A stretch of 64,000 nucleotides of DNA from NCBI GenBank assembly GCA_910577945.1, contig CAJTNI010000005.1:1-64000 (forward strand), in the 5' to 3' direction. Positions within the stretch are counted from its first letter, which is position 1, and each line of letters begins with the position of its first letter. The stretch comes from an uncultured Christensenella sp. (lineage in GTDB: Bacteria > Bacillota > Clostridia > Christensenellales > Pumilibacteraceae). Of this stretch, positions 25,391-34,459 are shown one piece after another. A model generated the notes under the pieces. That model made no database searches. It saw only the letters and a program-made list of their open reading frames with translations, and was not told the DNA's origin. A program made the position numbers and the translations under genes.

Positions 25391-27954
25391 GAAAAAGATT
25401 TATCAGGCTGATAAGCGTAGTAACGGCGCTGGCTGTGTGCGCGTTTCCCGCGCTGCTGCTGTGCGGCTGTTCGTTCTTTTCGTTGGGCGTATCGGACGGC
25501 GTGGAGTTTACGCGCTCGGCGGTCACAATCGGAGTGGGCGAAACGTACGACCTCGCCGATATAATTTACAGCGAAACGCGCTCGTATAATCTTTCCGTAA
25601 CGTCGGGCGACGCGTACGTGTCGCTGTCCGGCACGCGCGTTCGGGGCGTTGCGGCGGGCACTGCCGTCATTAAGGCGGAAACGTTTATGTACTCGGACAC
25701 CGTGCGGGTGCGCGTGAAGGAGGCTGAGAGCGACGGGCTCGACGTTGTTTACGACGGGGCTTTGACGCAAACCTTGGGGCAAACCGCCGAGGTGTTGTTT
25801 ACGCCCGTCGCTAGCGGTTCGGTAAGTAACGGCACTGTGGATTGGTATATAAACGGCGAAAAGCGCACGACGCTTGCGGCAAGCGACGCGTTCGCTTTCG
25901 AGCCGACGGCGGCGGGCGAGTTTAAGGTGCGCGCGGAGAGCGGCGCGCATGCCGTCGAACACACGGTGCGCGCATACTATGCGACGGACGCGGAGCTCAA
26001 AGTCGAAGGCGCGCTGAATCAACCCTCCGAGCCGTTTGCGAGCGTTACGTTTATTGCCGATATCGAGCGCGACGCGCGCAATCCCGACGGTTATGCGGAG
26101 TGGTTTGTGGACGGCGAAGCGGTAAAGGCGGGCACGGACGCGCGGTTCGTTTATAACCCCGTTGCGGGCGAGCATACCGTTTCTGTACGGGTAAACGGCG
26201 GTAGGATTTATAAGCGGACTGTGCGTTGCGTGGGCAGTATTACGCCCGCCGTGCCGTCGCTCGAATACGATAATCTTTTCCCGCATGCGTATTTAAAGCA
26301 TGACGCAAAGGGGCGCGTCGCGGTGGAAATCACTTCGCCTACGGGCAGCGTTGCCGAATATGCGCAGACCGATTCGGAGTATTCCGCGCTGTTCGGCGAC
26401 GAGGGCTTCGACGTCGGCGGTTTGATATCGCTGTGCGCCGACGGCACGTCGCGGCGCGCGTATCGGTTCAGGGTAAAATCGCTGGGCGACGGCGACGCGT
26501 TGACGGAGAGCGAATACTCGCAGTACTACACGTTTACGCAGCTGCCCGCCGATGTTAAGCCGTATTTGCAGCAGCGGTATATGGATAAGGACTATTATAT
26601 AACGTCCGCATACGAGTTTGTAAACGTATTGGAATATAACGTGCTGTTCCGCAGCAAAACGACGGCTAACCCGCGTATATCGTACGATTGCTATATCGCG
26701 TTCGAAACGGAGCTTACGGCGGAGCAGCTGTGGTACGACGCGTTCGAGCTTGCCGCGACGAGCGGGTATTACAACAATATCAAAACGACGCTCAAAAACA
26801 GCGTGTTTTCGGTGTCGTGCACGGTCGATACGGTCAATTCGCCGTCTACGCAGTCGCGCGACGCGCACGGAGAAAGCGATTACGCCACGCCGCTGCACGC
26901 GGTCGTTCCGCATATCAATTACGACGAGAACAAGTACAGAGCGGCGAACTGTAAGTTCCCCATCGACGGGCTGACGAATACTCAATCCGTCGAGTATACA
27001 GACGAGCTGTACATGACGGCGGAAAACAACGCGCGTCCAGTGCCCGTGCGCGGTTCGGCGGCGGACGCGGTTTATCAAGCGGCGCGCGATATTTTGCGCA
27101 AGATTTGCACTGACGATATGACCGATAAGCAAAAGGCGCACGCGATTTACGATTGGGTTATGTGGCAGGTCACGTACGACACGCCCGCCGCGGACAAAGG
27201 CGGCGAGGACTATTCGGCGTACTACATGGAGGGCGTGTTCGGCGACGGCAAAACCGCAATCGGCGGCAAGGTGTACAATCCGTACGCCGTTTGCGACGGC
27301 ATGAGCAAGGCGTATTCGCTTATGTGCAATATCGAGGGCATACCATGTAAGCGCGTGGGCGGCGTTGCGGGCACGTCGCTCGACAGCGCGGGCGGGCACG
27401 CTTGGAACAAGGTTTTCGTGGAAGGCGGTTGGTACGTAGTCGATTGCACTTGGGGCGATTCTATCGGACAGCTTAATTTGGGCGGGCGCGACGCGGAGTA
27501 CGAGCTCGGATTGCACGACCACCTGTTCCTGACCGACGCGCAAGCCGACTTGACGCATTTCGAGCCGTACGAATCGGGCGACAGCTCCGTAATCTACGCG
27601 CCCGAAACGCCCGCGCGCCCGCTGGACGTTTATCGCGATATGACCTACAACGGCGTCAAAATAAACTGCCGCATTACGTGCGGCGAGAACGCAACGGCAA
27701 GGCTTGCCGAGATAGGCGAAGCGTTTGCGCGCGCGTACGTCAAGCGCGATTCGATAACCGTGCCGGGCGGAGAGAACGGAGGCGTGTACGAGCTCGATTA
27801 CGAGGGCTTGGAAATATGCGTCGGCGACGGAGTTGTGTTATCCGAGCAGAGCGCGCGGTCCGCGCTCGTCGATTCCATACGCGCAGTGCATCGCAACGCC
27901 GACGTGCGGGTGTTCTCTTTCGACGGAACGCTGCTCGTGCTGATGCGCGTTTAA
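25387..27954 (+). CDS. Ig-like lipoprotein with intact transglutaminase-like domain
   Basis: 855 residues, same architecture as the preceding gene. Signal peptide with lipobox LLCGC; BIG2-like domain (about 38-110, VTIGVGETYDL to RVRGVAAGTAVIKAE); two Ig-like domains (VDWYINGEK, AEWFVDGEA); then a transglutaminase/peptidase-like core (about 570-690) with Cys636 in AVCDGMSKAYSL, His671 in GGHAWNKV and Asp686 in VVDCTWGD. The triad is complete, so it may act on cell-wall or surface proteins outside the cell. The start overlaps the upstream stop (ATGA) and has GAGGG before it; the two genes form one operon ending at the terminator at 27972. The substrate is unknown. Confidence 0.87.
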   Translation: MRKRFIRLISVVTALAVCAFPALLLCGCSFFSLGVSDGVEFTRSAVTIGVGETYDLADIIYSETRSYNLSVTSGDAYVSLSGTRVRGVAAGTAVIKAETFMYSDTVRVRVKEAESDGLDVVYDGALTQTLGQTAEVLFTPVASGSVSNGTVDWYINGEKRTTLAASDAFAFEPTAAGEFKVRAESGAHAVEHTVRAYYATDAELKVEGALNQPSEPFASVTFIADIERDARNPDGYAEWFVDGEAVKAGTDARFVYNPVAGEHTVSVRVNGGRIYKRTVRCVGSITPAVPSLEYDNLFPHAYLKHDAKGRVAVEITSPTGSVAEYAQTDSEYSALFGDEGFDVGGLISLCADGTSRRAYRFRVKSLGDGDALTESEYSQYYTFTQLPADVKPYLQQRYMDKDYYITSAYEFVNVLEYNVLFRSKTTANPRISYDCYIAFETELTAEQLWYDAFELAATSGYYNNIKTTLKNSVFSVSCTVDTVNSPSTQSRDAHGESDYATPLHAVVPHINYDENKYRAANCKFPIDGLTNTQSVEYTDELYMTAENNARPVPVRGSAADAVYQAARDILRKICTDDMTDKQKAHAIYDWVMWQVTYDTPAADKGGEDYSAYYMEGVFGDGKTAIGGKVYNPYAVCDGMSKAYSLMCNIEGIPCKRVGGVAGTSLDSAGGHAWNKVFVEGGWYVVDCTWGDSIGQLNLGGRDAEYELGLHDHLFLTDAQADLTHFEPYESGDSSVIYAPETPARPLDVYRDMTYNGVKINCRITCGENATARLAEIGEAFARAYVKRDSITVPGGENGGVYELDYEGLEICVGDGVVLSEQSARSALVDSIRAVHRNADVRVFSFDGTLLVLMRV

Positions 27955-27971
27955 TCTAAAATATCCAAAAC

Positions 27972-28010
27972 AAAACCCCCAAGTGCCGCGGCGCGACGTT
28001 CGGGGGTTTT
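27972..28010. terminator. Bidirectional terminator between convergent genes
   Basis: AAAACCCCC (27972-27980 region) pairs with GGGGGTTTT (28002-28010) around a GC-rich loop; both strands end in T-runs. Confidence 0.82.
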
Positions 28011-28022
28011 CGATTGGCGGAT

Positions 28023-28787
28023 TTAAAGCGCGGAGAACGCCGCGAAAAATTCTTTCTCGGGCGCGCGCCAGCACGTTTCGTCGTGAACGCCCTCGTTGTT
28101 TACGGTCAGCGTCAGGTTTTTCGCGCCGCCGCGGCGCAACGCGTCCGTAAGCATGAACGCCGATTGCACGTAGAGCTGCGGCACGGCTTTTATAAGCTCG
28201 GGGTCGTCGAGCTCGCCCGATAGCTCGCTGCCGCCGCAGTACGCTTGATAGTACGCGTCGTCGTCGAGGCTGAGCGCGTCGAAAAACTTTTCGTACGCGG
28301 CGTGGCAAATAAACAGCGGGGCGGAAAACAATCCGTACGCGATAAACTTGTCGGGCTTGCGCGCGGCAAAACCGAGCGTGGCGAGCGCGCCCGCCGACGA
28401 GCCCAGCATCGCGTACTTTTTAAACCCGAACCGTTTATCGAGATACGGCAGCAGCATTTCTTCCAAATAGTCGAAATATTCGGCGGCTTTTCCGCCCGTA
28501 CCTCCGCAGGACGGCTTGTACTCGTCGAGCTCTATGGGAAAGGGCAGGTAGTCGTCCATTCGCGTCGGAGTGCAATCAACGCCGATAATCGCCGTGTTTT
28601 TTACGCCCGCGCTTTTGAGCGCGTCGAGCGCGCGCCAGCTCTTTTTGTAGGCGGCGTCCTCGTCGTAAAACACGTTTTGACCGTCGTGCATGATAATAGC
28701 GCGGTCGGCGCTTTTGGGCGCGTAAATGCGCACCGTGCGCGCGTAACCGTTTTTGGAAATTACGGCTATTTCGTATTTGCGTTTCAT
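28023..28787 (-). CDS. Esterase of the alpha/beta-hydrolase fold (esterase D-like)
   Basis: 254 residues, no signal peptide. Typical features of the PF00756-type esterase family: RTVRIYAPKS at the start, an IIMHDGQNVF strand with the DGQ motif, nucleophile elbow GSSAG (about residue 130), and a late His in NNEGVHDETCW. It probably hydrolyses carboxylic esters such as acylated sugars or phenolic esters; the exact substrate cannot be read. It is convergent with the Ig/transglutaminase operon and divergent from the CCA enzyme gene. An AGAGG site precedes the ATG. Confidence 0.85.
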   Translation of the reverse strand: MKRKYEIAVISKNGYARTVRIYAPKSADRAIIMHDGQNVFYDEDAAYKKSWRALDALKSAGVKNTAIIGVDCTPTRMDDYLPFPIELDEYKPSCGGTGGKAAEYFDYLEEMLLPYLDKRFGFKKYAMLGSSAGALATLGFAARKPDKFIAYGLFSAPLFICHAAYEKFFDALSLDDDAYYQAYCGGSELSGELDDPELIKAVPQLYVQSAFMLTDALRRGGAKNLTLTVNNEGVHDETCWRAPEKEFFAAFSAL

Positions 28788-28905
28788 ATAAAACCTCTTT
28801 TTCGCCGCGACGAGTACGTCGCGCGCGTGATTTTCAGCTTACGATAAGTTTATCGCGTCGCGCGCAAAAAGTCAATATTTATGCGAAAATTTATGCGACA
28901 AAGTA

Positions 28906-28934
28906 TTGATTTTGATAATACCGTGTGCTATAAT
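28906..28934 (+). promoter_or_regulatory. Leaderless-type promoter of the CCA enzyme gene
   Basis: TTGATT (28906-28911), 17 bp, TATAAT (28929-28934), 6 bases, ATG (28941). Two direct copies of ATTTATGCGA (28877-28886 and 28889-28898) lie just upstream. Confidence 0.82.
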
Positions 28935-28940
28935 TGCGGT

Positions 28941-30278
28941 ATGAAAATCGAATTGGATAAAAAGTCCGCCGAGTTTATTTGCGGGCTTGGTGAAAATGTG
29001 TACGTAGTCGGCGGCTACGTGCGCAATAGCCTATGCGGATATAAGACCACCGATATAGATATCGCGGGGCCCGTGCCCGCGCTTGCGCTCAACCTGCCGC
29101 CGCACACGTCCATGACAATGGTCAACCACCGCATGGGCACGGCGCAGCTTATAAACGACGGCGTAAAGTACGAATATACGCCGTTCAGAGTGGAGGTTTA
29201 CAACGAGGGCGGCGCGCACACGCCGTCGCAGGTGTATTTTACTACCGATTTGAACGCCGACGCAATGCGCCGCGATTTTTGTTGCAACGCGGTGTATTAC
29301 GACGTGCGAAAGGACGAGCTGGTCGACCCGCTCAACGGCTTGCGCGATATAGAACAAAAGATTTTGCGCGGCTGCAACAAGCGCGTTTTCGAGTCGGACG
29401 GGCTGAGGCTGCTGCGGCTCGCGCGGCTCGCCGCCGAGCTCGGGTTTAAAATAAACGGCGAAACGGGCGCGTCGGCAAAAGCCAATTCCGCCAAGCTCGC
29501 GGATATCACGTCGGAGCGCAAGCGCACCGAGCTAGATAAGATTTTGCACGCGGACACGGTGAACGGCATAGCCAACGCGCAGTACAGGGGCTTGCGGCTT
29601 TTAAAGCAGCTCGATTTGTGGAAATATTTGATTCCCGAGCTTGCCGATTGCGACGGTATCGCGCAGCCCGAACAGTATCACAAGTACGACGTAATGGAGC
29701 ATTCGTTCCAATGCGTGCGGTACGCGCCGCCCGTGCACAACGTGCGGCTTGCCGCGCTGCTGCACGACGTTGGCAAAGCGTACTGTCTCAAAAATTTCGG
29801 AAATTTCCACGGGCACGAAAAGTGCTCGGGCGTAGCGGCGCGCATTATTCTCAACAGATTGCGTTACCCGAACGACGTAATCAATCAGGTCGTGCGGCTG
29901 TGCTCGTTGCATATGTACGATATGCGCGGCGAAACGCGCGAGGCAAAGGCGCGCGTGTTCGTGGCTAAGAATTACGATATTATCGACAAGCTCGTCGCGC
30001 TCATTCGCGCGGACAGATTGGCGACGGGCGTTATGACCAAAGAGGAAACGGACAAGCCGCACAGGTTCGAGACGATACGCGCGCAAATGCTGTCCGACGG
30101 CGCGCCCATACTCAAAAAATCGCTCAAAATTTCGGGCAAGGACTTGATAGATATGGGGTTCGAGGGCGAGGCGATTTCCGCCGCGCTGGAAGAGCTCTGG
30201 CGCGACTGCGTAATAAACCCCAAAAACAATACGCCCGAGCATCTTTTCAAAATGGCGGAAAAGCTGCCTAAGCGATAA
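28941..30278 (+). CDS. cca: CCA-adding tRNA nucleotidyltransferase with HD domain
   Basis: 445 residues. The class II nucleotidyltransferase head shows VYVVGGYVRNSLCG and the metal-binding DIDIAGP; RRDFCCNAVYYD and DPLNGLRDIEQKILR follow, then the RLLRLARLAAELGF helix region of the family. The C-terminal half has an HD phosphohydrolase-type motif AALLHDVGKAYCL. The enzyme adds or repairs the 3' CCA end of tRNAs in the cytosol. I chose ATG 28941, six bases after a perfect -10 box; the frame start at 28881 lies upstream of the promoter. A poly(A) polymerase role is possible but less likely in this lineage. Confidence 0.9.
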   Translation: MKIELDKKSAEFICGLGENVYVVGGYVRNSLCGYKTTDIDIAGPVPALALNLPPHTSMTMVNHRMGTAQLINDGVKYEYTPFRVEVYNEGGAHTPSQVYFTTDLNADAMRRDFCCNAVYYDVRKDELVDPLNGLRDIEQKILRGCNKRVFESDGLRLLRLARLAAELGFKINGETGASAKANSAKLADITSERKRTELDKILHADTVNGIANAQYRGLRLLKQLDLWKYLIPELADCDGIAQPEQYHKYDVMEHSFQCVRYAPPVHNVRLAALLHDVGKAYCLKNFGNFHGHEKCSGVAARIILNRLRYPNDVINQVVRLCSLHMYDMRGETREAKARVFVAKNYDIIDKLVALIRADRLATGVMTKEETDKPHRFETIRAQMLSDGAPILKKSLKISGKDLIDMGFEGEAISAALEELWRDCVINPKNNTPEHLFKMAEKLPKR

Positions 30279-30306
30279 GGCGCAAAAATCATAAATATAT
30301 ATTGCA

Positions 30307-30340
30307 ATAAGCTCGTTCGGCACAAGTCAAACGGGCTTAT
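30307..30340 (+). terminator. Terminator after the CCA enzyme gene
   Basis: An 11-bp stem ATAAGCTCGTT / AACGGGCTTAT with one T-G wobble lies 28 bases after the stop codon, followed by a weak T-run. Confidence 0.65.
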
Positions 30341-30352
30341 TTCGATTGAGTA

Positions 30353-30381
30353 TTGACATGATATTATATTTGTGATACAAT
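30353..30381 (+). promoter_or_regulatory. Strong promoter of the small lipoprotein gene
   Basis: TTGACA (30353-30358), 17 bp, TACAAT (30376-30381), followed by GGAGGTG and ATG 30402. The leader is about 14 bases. Confidence 0.8.
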
Positions 30382-30401
30382 GATAACGGAGGTGCTGCGA
30401 T

Positions 30402-30584
30402 ATGGGCGAGAGAAATGCGATTAGAAAAATTCGGAATATAATAATAGCTATAACAGTATTGTGCGCGCTGTTTTTAACGGCTTGCGGTGATAAAAAAGAC
30501 TGTCGCGGATGCGGAGCGTTTTTTGCGCAGTGGGCGGACGGATATCGAAAAGCGCCGCGACAATGCAAATGGATAGCCGATTAA
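30402..30584 (+). CDS. Very small Cys-rich lipoprotein
   Basis: 60 residues. A basic N-terminus and hydrophobic segment (about 12-27) end in lipobox LTAC (Cys28), followed by only 32 mature residues, GDKKDCRGCGAFFAQWADG and a basic tail, with three further Cys. A consensus promoter and a strong binding site (GGAGGTG, 7 bases from ATG) support expression. I do not recognise a family. CxxC-containing short lipoproteins can bind metals or be redox-active, which is only a guess. It stands alone between the CCA and VanW genes. Confidence 0.7.
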   Translation: MGERNAIRKIRNIIIAITVLCALFLTACGDKKDCRGCGAFFAQWADGYRKAPRQCKWIAD

Positions 30585-30750
30585 ATATTCGAATATCGTT
30601 ATTATGAATCGTGTGGATTACGGGTACAGGCGTAAGCGCGGTGCTAATCCGCGTATGCGCTCGGCTAATGCGGTATATCCGCAAATCGTATGTGTTTTAT
30701 GGCGTTTGGGTCGAATAGTTTCGCGGTTATTCGACATACTACAATACGGA

Positions 30751-32040
30751 ATGAATGCGAGTATGTGGAGTATAATACTGTGCGCGGCGGCAGTATGCGC
30801 GTTTCCGTGCGGCATACATAAGGCGGAAACACATGTCGCGTCGCAGTGCGCGCCCTGCGCGGCGGTTGCGGCGCAGCCCGAGGCGGACGGCGGCGAGCCC
30901 GAGCGCGTCGCTCGAATAACCGTCGACGCAAAGGGTAAGCGGTTTACTTATACAGACGACAGGATAATTCCGTCCGATTTTACCGTAGCCGAATATATCG
31001 AAACGCATAAAATAAACGCGCCGCTTTCCGAAAAGCTGGAATTTGCGGATAGCCTTCTCAAAAAGGGCGCAAGCTACAAAACCGCGCTCGGCGTGTGCTT
31101 TCCTCGACTGTCGGCGACCGTGGACAAGGTGGCGGCGCAGTTGTACGTGCCCGCCGTGAACGCCGAGGTCGTTTATAAAAACGGCATATATTCGGTAACC
31201 GACGACCGCGCGGGGGCGACGCTCGACGAGAATAAGCTGTACGCGGGCATATACTATTGCTTCAAGTTCGGCGGCGAAAACATAAGCGCGACGGCGGTGC
31301 GCGTCAACCCCGAAATCACGAGCGCGGCGCTCAAAAGCAATCTCGTGCTGCGTTCTGCGTATACGACCGATTTTCACACGTCCACGGCGGATAGGGCGCA
31401 CAACGTTACGCTCGCGCTGCGCAAGTTCGACGGGTTTAGAATACGCGCGGGCGAAACCGTGTCGTTCAATCGAGTAGTGGGCGCGCGCACCGAGGAGAAC
31501 GGCTTTAAAAAAGCCAAAATCATAGTGGACGGCAAATATACCGACGGCGTAGGCGGCGGCGTGTGTCAAGCGTCGACTGCGGTTTATAACGCGGCGCTTT
31601 TGGCGGGGCTCAAATGCAGCGCCAACGCGCATTCCATTTGCCCGTCGTACTGCCCCGCAGGGCTCGACGCCATGATAAGCACGGCGAGCGACCTCACTAT
31701 AACAAATACGACCGCGCACGACGTGTTCGTTTCGGTTAAATGCTCGGGCGGCAAAGCCACCGTCAAAATGATAGGCGAGCGCAACGAGTACGAAATCGTG
31801 CCCGAAAGCGTAACCGTCAATACGTTTCCGTTCGCCGACGTGGAAATCGTAGACAGGGAACGTAAGTTTTTCGGCGCGGACGCAGTGTCGGGCGACAGAC
31901 TGCTTGTGTCGCTCGGCAAGGACGGCATAATCAGCGAAACGTATCTTAAATATTACAAGGACGGCAAATTCGTTAAGCGCGTAAAGATACGCGGCAACGA
32001 ATACAAATCGTCGCCGCAAATCGTAGCCGTCGCGCCGTAA
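30751..32040 (+). CDS. VanW family protein
   Basis: 429 residues from ATG 30751. An N-terminal hydrophobic segment (MWSIILCAAAVCAFPCG) serves as signal or anchor. A middle domain precedes the VanW domain (about 245-370) with its landmarks FRIRAGETVSFNRVVGARTEENGF, GVGGGVCQASTAVYNAAL and ICPSYCPAGLDAMI. VanW proteins are surface or wall-associated with unknown activity; despite the name they do not imply vancomycin resistance. A longer frame from ATG 30604 lacks a binding site and looks non-coding; TACAAT lies 5 bases before 30751, again suggesting a leaderless start. The true start is uncertain. Confidence 0.82.
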   Translation: MNASMWSIILCAAAVCAFPCGIHKAETHVASQCAPCAAVAAQPEADGGEPERVARITVDAKGKRFTYTDDRIIPSDFTVAEYIETHKINAPLSEKLEFADSLLKKGASYKTALGVCFPRLSATVDKVAAQLYVPAVNAEVVYKNGIYSVTDDRAGATLDENKLYAGIYYCFKFGGENISATAVRVNPEITSAALKSNLVLRSAYTTDFHTSTADRAHNVTLALRKFDGFRIRAGETVSFNRVVGARTEENGFKKAKIIVDGKYTDGVGGGVCQASTAVYNAALLAGLKCSANAHSICPSYCPAGLDAMISTASDLTITNTTAHDVFVSVKCSGGKATVKMIGERNEYEIVPESVTVNTFPFADVEIVDRERKFFGADAVSGDRLLVSLGKDGIISETYLKYYKDGKFVKRVKIRGNEYKSSPQIVAVAP

Positions 32041-32374
32041 AGCATTTAAATTAAGAATGAATAGCGAAGTCGGCTTGTCGCTCAGAGCGTAGAGAAGCGA
32101 GCTTGGCGTATGTACGTTTCGCCGAAAAATAACTGTAAATATATTGTCGTTTCGAGCCGTTGCGAAGCAACGCGTCGAGAAATCTATTTATATAGGAGAG
32201 AATTCTCCGCTTTTCTCGGTTTGCGCCAAATCTCGTGCGTGCCGAAACGTAAACATTATTGTCTGTTTTTGCGCGCGCTCGATTAGTGCCGCATGCAAGT
32301 GCTATCATATACTACACGCGATAGTCGCGGCGCATACAGCCGAATAACCTACGTATCGCGTGCGGGAGAATGCC
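32041..32374. other. Intergenic stretch without a recognised gene
   Basis: 334 bases between the VanW gene and the next membrane-anchored protein. I see no RNA gene, repeat-family copy or believable ORF, and no promoter with both boxes in good spacing. Confidence 0.5.
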
Positions 32375-33742
32375 ATGCGATTGAACAAGGCGCAAACGAC
32401 TGTAATCGTGCTGTTGAATTTGCTGATTGCCGCGCTGGTGGCGTACATATTTTTATCGCCGTACTTTGTCAAAGCGGGCGGCGGACAAGGCGGCACGCCG
32501 CCCGACGGCGACCCGCCCAATCAGGGCGCTAATACCGACCCCGTACCGCCGCACAATAAGCTGCGCGACGCAATCGCGGGCAAAACGCCCGAAATTTTAC
32601 GCGAAACGCGGCTTATGGGTACGGGCGACGAGCACGTTGTGTCGGTATTTTTCAAGGACGGCGTGACTTACGTGTTCGGCAATGCGGGCGTCGGCGACCT
32701 CGATTTCGACAGCTACGGCGGGTTTTTATGTACGGTAAACGGCGCGGGGACTATTCTCGGCTTTACGTACTTTGCGGGCGCGATAACGGCGGCGTCCGCC
32801 GTGGGCGGCGGGTATGCGGTGGCGACCGAGAGCGGCGCAGGCACGGGTGACGCGACGGCAAAGCTGTATTTTGTAGATTATACGGGCGACGCGCGCGAGA
32901 CCGCCACGCTGGACGGCGCGGCGCGCGACGTGTTCGCGTTAGACAACAACAAGCTGGCGGTGGTCACGCAGCCTACTAGCTCGTCGCTCAAATTCAGCGA
33001 GTACGCAACGGGCGAGGGCGAGTTTGCGCTCGGCAGGAGTACGCGCATAGAATGCTGGTATAATCTGACTTATTTCGATTGCTACGACCTCGGCGGCACG
33101 TACGTTATTTCCGCGCGCGCACACAGTCTGCCGCTGTACGACGCCGTCGTATTCTTTACTTTTGTGCCCGGCGGGAGCGAAACGGCGCACTACTACGGCG
33201 GCAGCAACGACGCAAAGACGAGACCGTACGCTGTCATGCCGTTCGGCGGCGGATACTTCGCGCTCGCCGACAAGGGCGGGCTTGCAACGCTTATAAGCGT
33301 AGATTACGCGTTCAAGAGCTATCACTCGTCGTCGCTCGATTTCACGTTCGAGGACGCGCGGCTGTTCTTTACGGGCGGCAAGTATTACGCGTGCTTCGAC
33401 CGCGCCGACGGCGCGATAACGTACGAGCTCGACGAAAATCTGGGCAGGCGCAGGCTCGACGGCTTGGGCGGGGCGTCCGTGCGGTGCGCGGCGAGCGTGG
33501 GCGAAACTGCGCTTGTAGGCGTAAAGGGCGAGTATAAGGACGGCAAGCGCGACAATAAGGCGTTGGAGCTGCACTTGCCCGCGTCGGGCAAATCGCTGTC
33601 GCTCGACGTGACGGACGGCGAGGCGTACGGCGCGAATAAATCCGCCGACGGCATAACTCTCGTTATAACGGCTCGCGGCGGCGAAGCGTTGTCATCGCCC
33701 AGCGGCGGCAGCGACGTTTATATCGTTACGGTCAAGCTGTGA
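32375..33742 (+). CDS. Membrane-anchored extracellular protein, propeller-like repeats, unknown function
   Basis: 455 residues. One N-terminal membrane segment (about 8-32) is followed by a Gly/Pro-rich linker (about 36-62) and an extracytoplasmic region of repeated beta strands with aromatic-hydrophobic patterns (FKDGVTYVFGNAGVGDLDFDSYGGF, GGYAVATESGAG, GGYFALADKGG), which suggests a beta-propeller of five to seven blades. No enzyme motif is visible. GGGAG before ATG 32375 decides the start over a GTG at 32360. A strong hairpin terminator follows. The family is not recognised. Confidence 0.7.
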   Translation: MRLNKAQTTVIVLLNLLIAALVAYIFLSPYFVKAGGGQGGTPPDGDPPNQGANTDPVPPHNKLRDAIAGKTPEILRETRLMGTGDEHVVSVFFKDGVTYVFGNAGVGDLDFDSYGGFLCTVNGAGTILGFTYFAGAITAASAVGGGYAVATESGAGTGDATAKLYFVDYTGDARETATLDGAARDVFALDNNKLAVVTQPTSSSLKFSEYATGEGEFALGRSTRIECWYNLTYFDCYDLGGTYVISARAHSLPLYDAVVFFTFVPGGSETAHYYGGSNDAKTRPYAVMPFGGGYFALADKGGLATLISVDYAFKSYHSSSLDFTFEDARLFFTGGKYYACFDRADGAITYELDENLGRRRLDGLGGASVRCAASVGETALVGVKGEYKDGKRDNKALELHLPASGKSLSLDVTDGEAYGANKSADGITLVITARGGEALSSPSGGSDVYIVTVKL

Positions 33743-33752
33743 TAATATTAAA

Positions 33753-33790
33753 AACGCAAGCTCGCCCGAGCGAGCGGGCGAGCTTGCGTT
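33753..33790. terminator. Strong 16-bp hairpin terminator
   Basis: A perfect 16-bp stem (33753-33768 with 33775-33790) and loop AGCGAG, flanked by AAAA on the left. It lies between convergent genes. The T-run after it on the plus strand is poor, so it may mainly act on the minus strand or as a 3'-end stabiliser. Confidence 0.65.
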
Positions 33791-33837
33791 GCGCTACAAC
33801 CGTGGACAGCTTGCCGTATGTTTCGGTTTTGCAGCGA

Positions 33838-34419
33838 TTATATAGCTTGAACGTCGGCAAGAATTTTCGTCAGTTCCGCGATTGATTTTTTGCCTCGTTT
33901 TATTTGAACGCTGTCGATTATCACTCGTATCGGTGTGTAGACAACGCCTATGACCGTACCTACGATGCACATTATTATCTTCATCCAAAATCCGTCTTTG
34001 CGCTCGATATTTCCGTTTTCGTCGATAACGTATTCTACGCCTTGTTCCATTTCCTTTTGTCTGTGCATTTGCTTAGCTGCTTTGTGCCAAGTTATGCCCG
34101 TATAGATTCCGCACAAAGCGATTCCGCAAATAAGCGCCACCAAATCTATTCCGTTTTCGCCGACAAAAGCGGCGATAATAAGGAATAATCCTATCGCGTA
34201 TAATATGCAGCTCACAATTATGCGGATAAGTCGGCTCTTATTGTCTTTTCGGTAAATCCCAATCGCTTTATTAGTCTTGTCGCAAAGGCAATCGACGCAC
34301 AACGTGCCGTACTGCTCTTTGATAAACGCGGTCTTATCCGCGCACTCTTTGCATATCCCCGCACCGCAAACGTTGCATTGCGCAACCGCGCCGCGGTCGG
34401 GGTGTCGTTCACATTCCAT
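33838..34419 (-). CDS. B-box-like zinc-finger membrane protein
   Basis: 193 residues. The N-terminal 45 residues form a Cys/His-rich module (CERHPD, CNVCGAGICKECADK, CVDCLC) like a bacterial B-box or zinc-ribbon. Two membrane helices follow (about 68-85 and 92-108), then a charged segment and a third hydrophobic helix (about 145-165). Such proteins are common in Firmicutes with unknown roles, perhaps membrane-protein quality control. AGGAG lies 6 bases before ATG. It is divergent from the XRE gene; the shared intergenic region holds several inverted repeats. Confidence 0.78.
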   Translation of the reverse strand: MECERHPDRGAVAQCNVCGAGICKECADKTAFIKEQYGTLCVDCLCDKTNKAIGIYRKDNKSRLIRIIVSCILYAIGLFLIIAAFVGENGIDLVALICGIALCGIYTGITWHKAAKQMHRQKEMEQGVEYVIDENGNIERKDGFWMKIIMCIVGTVIGVVYTPIRVIIDSVQIKRGKKSIAELTKILADVQAI

Positions 34420-34459
34420 GTTTTTCTCCTATAAAGATTTTTTCGGCAAGCTTAATTCT

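Noticed and set aside
30604..30750. Longer N-terminus for the VanW protein
   Set aside because: No binding site before ATG 30604 and no sensible signal peptide in the added 49 residues; the hydrophobic signal segment begins after 30751.
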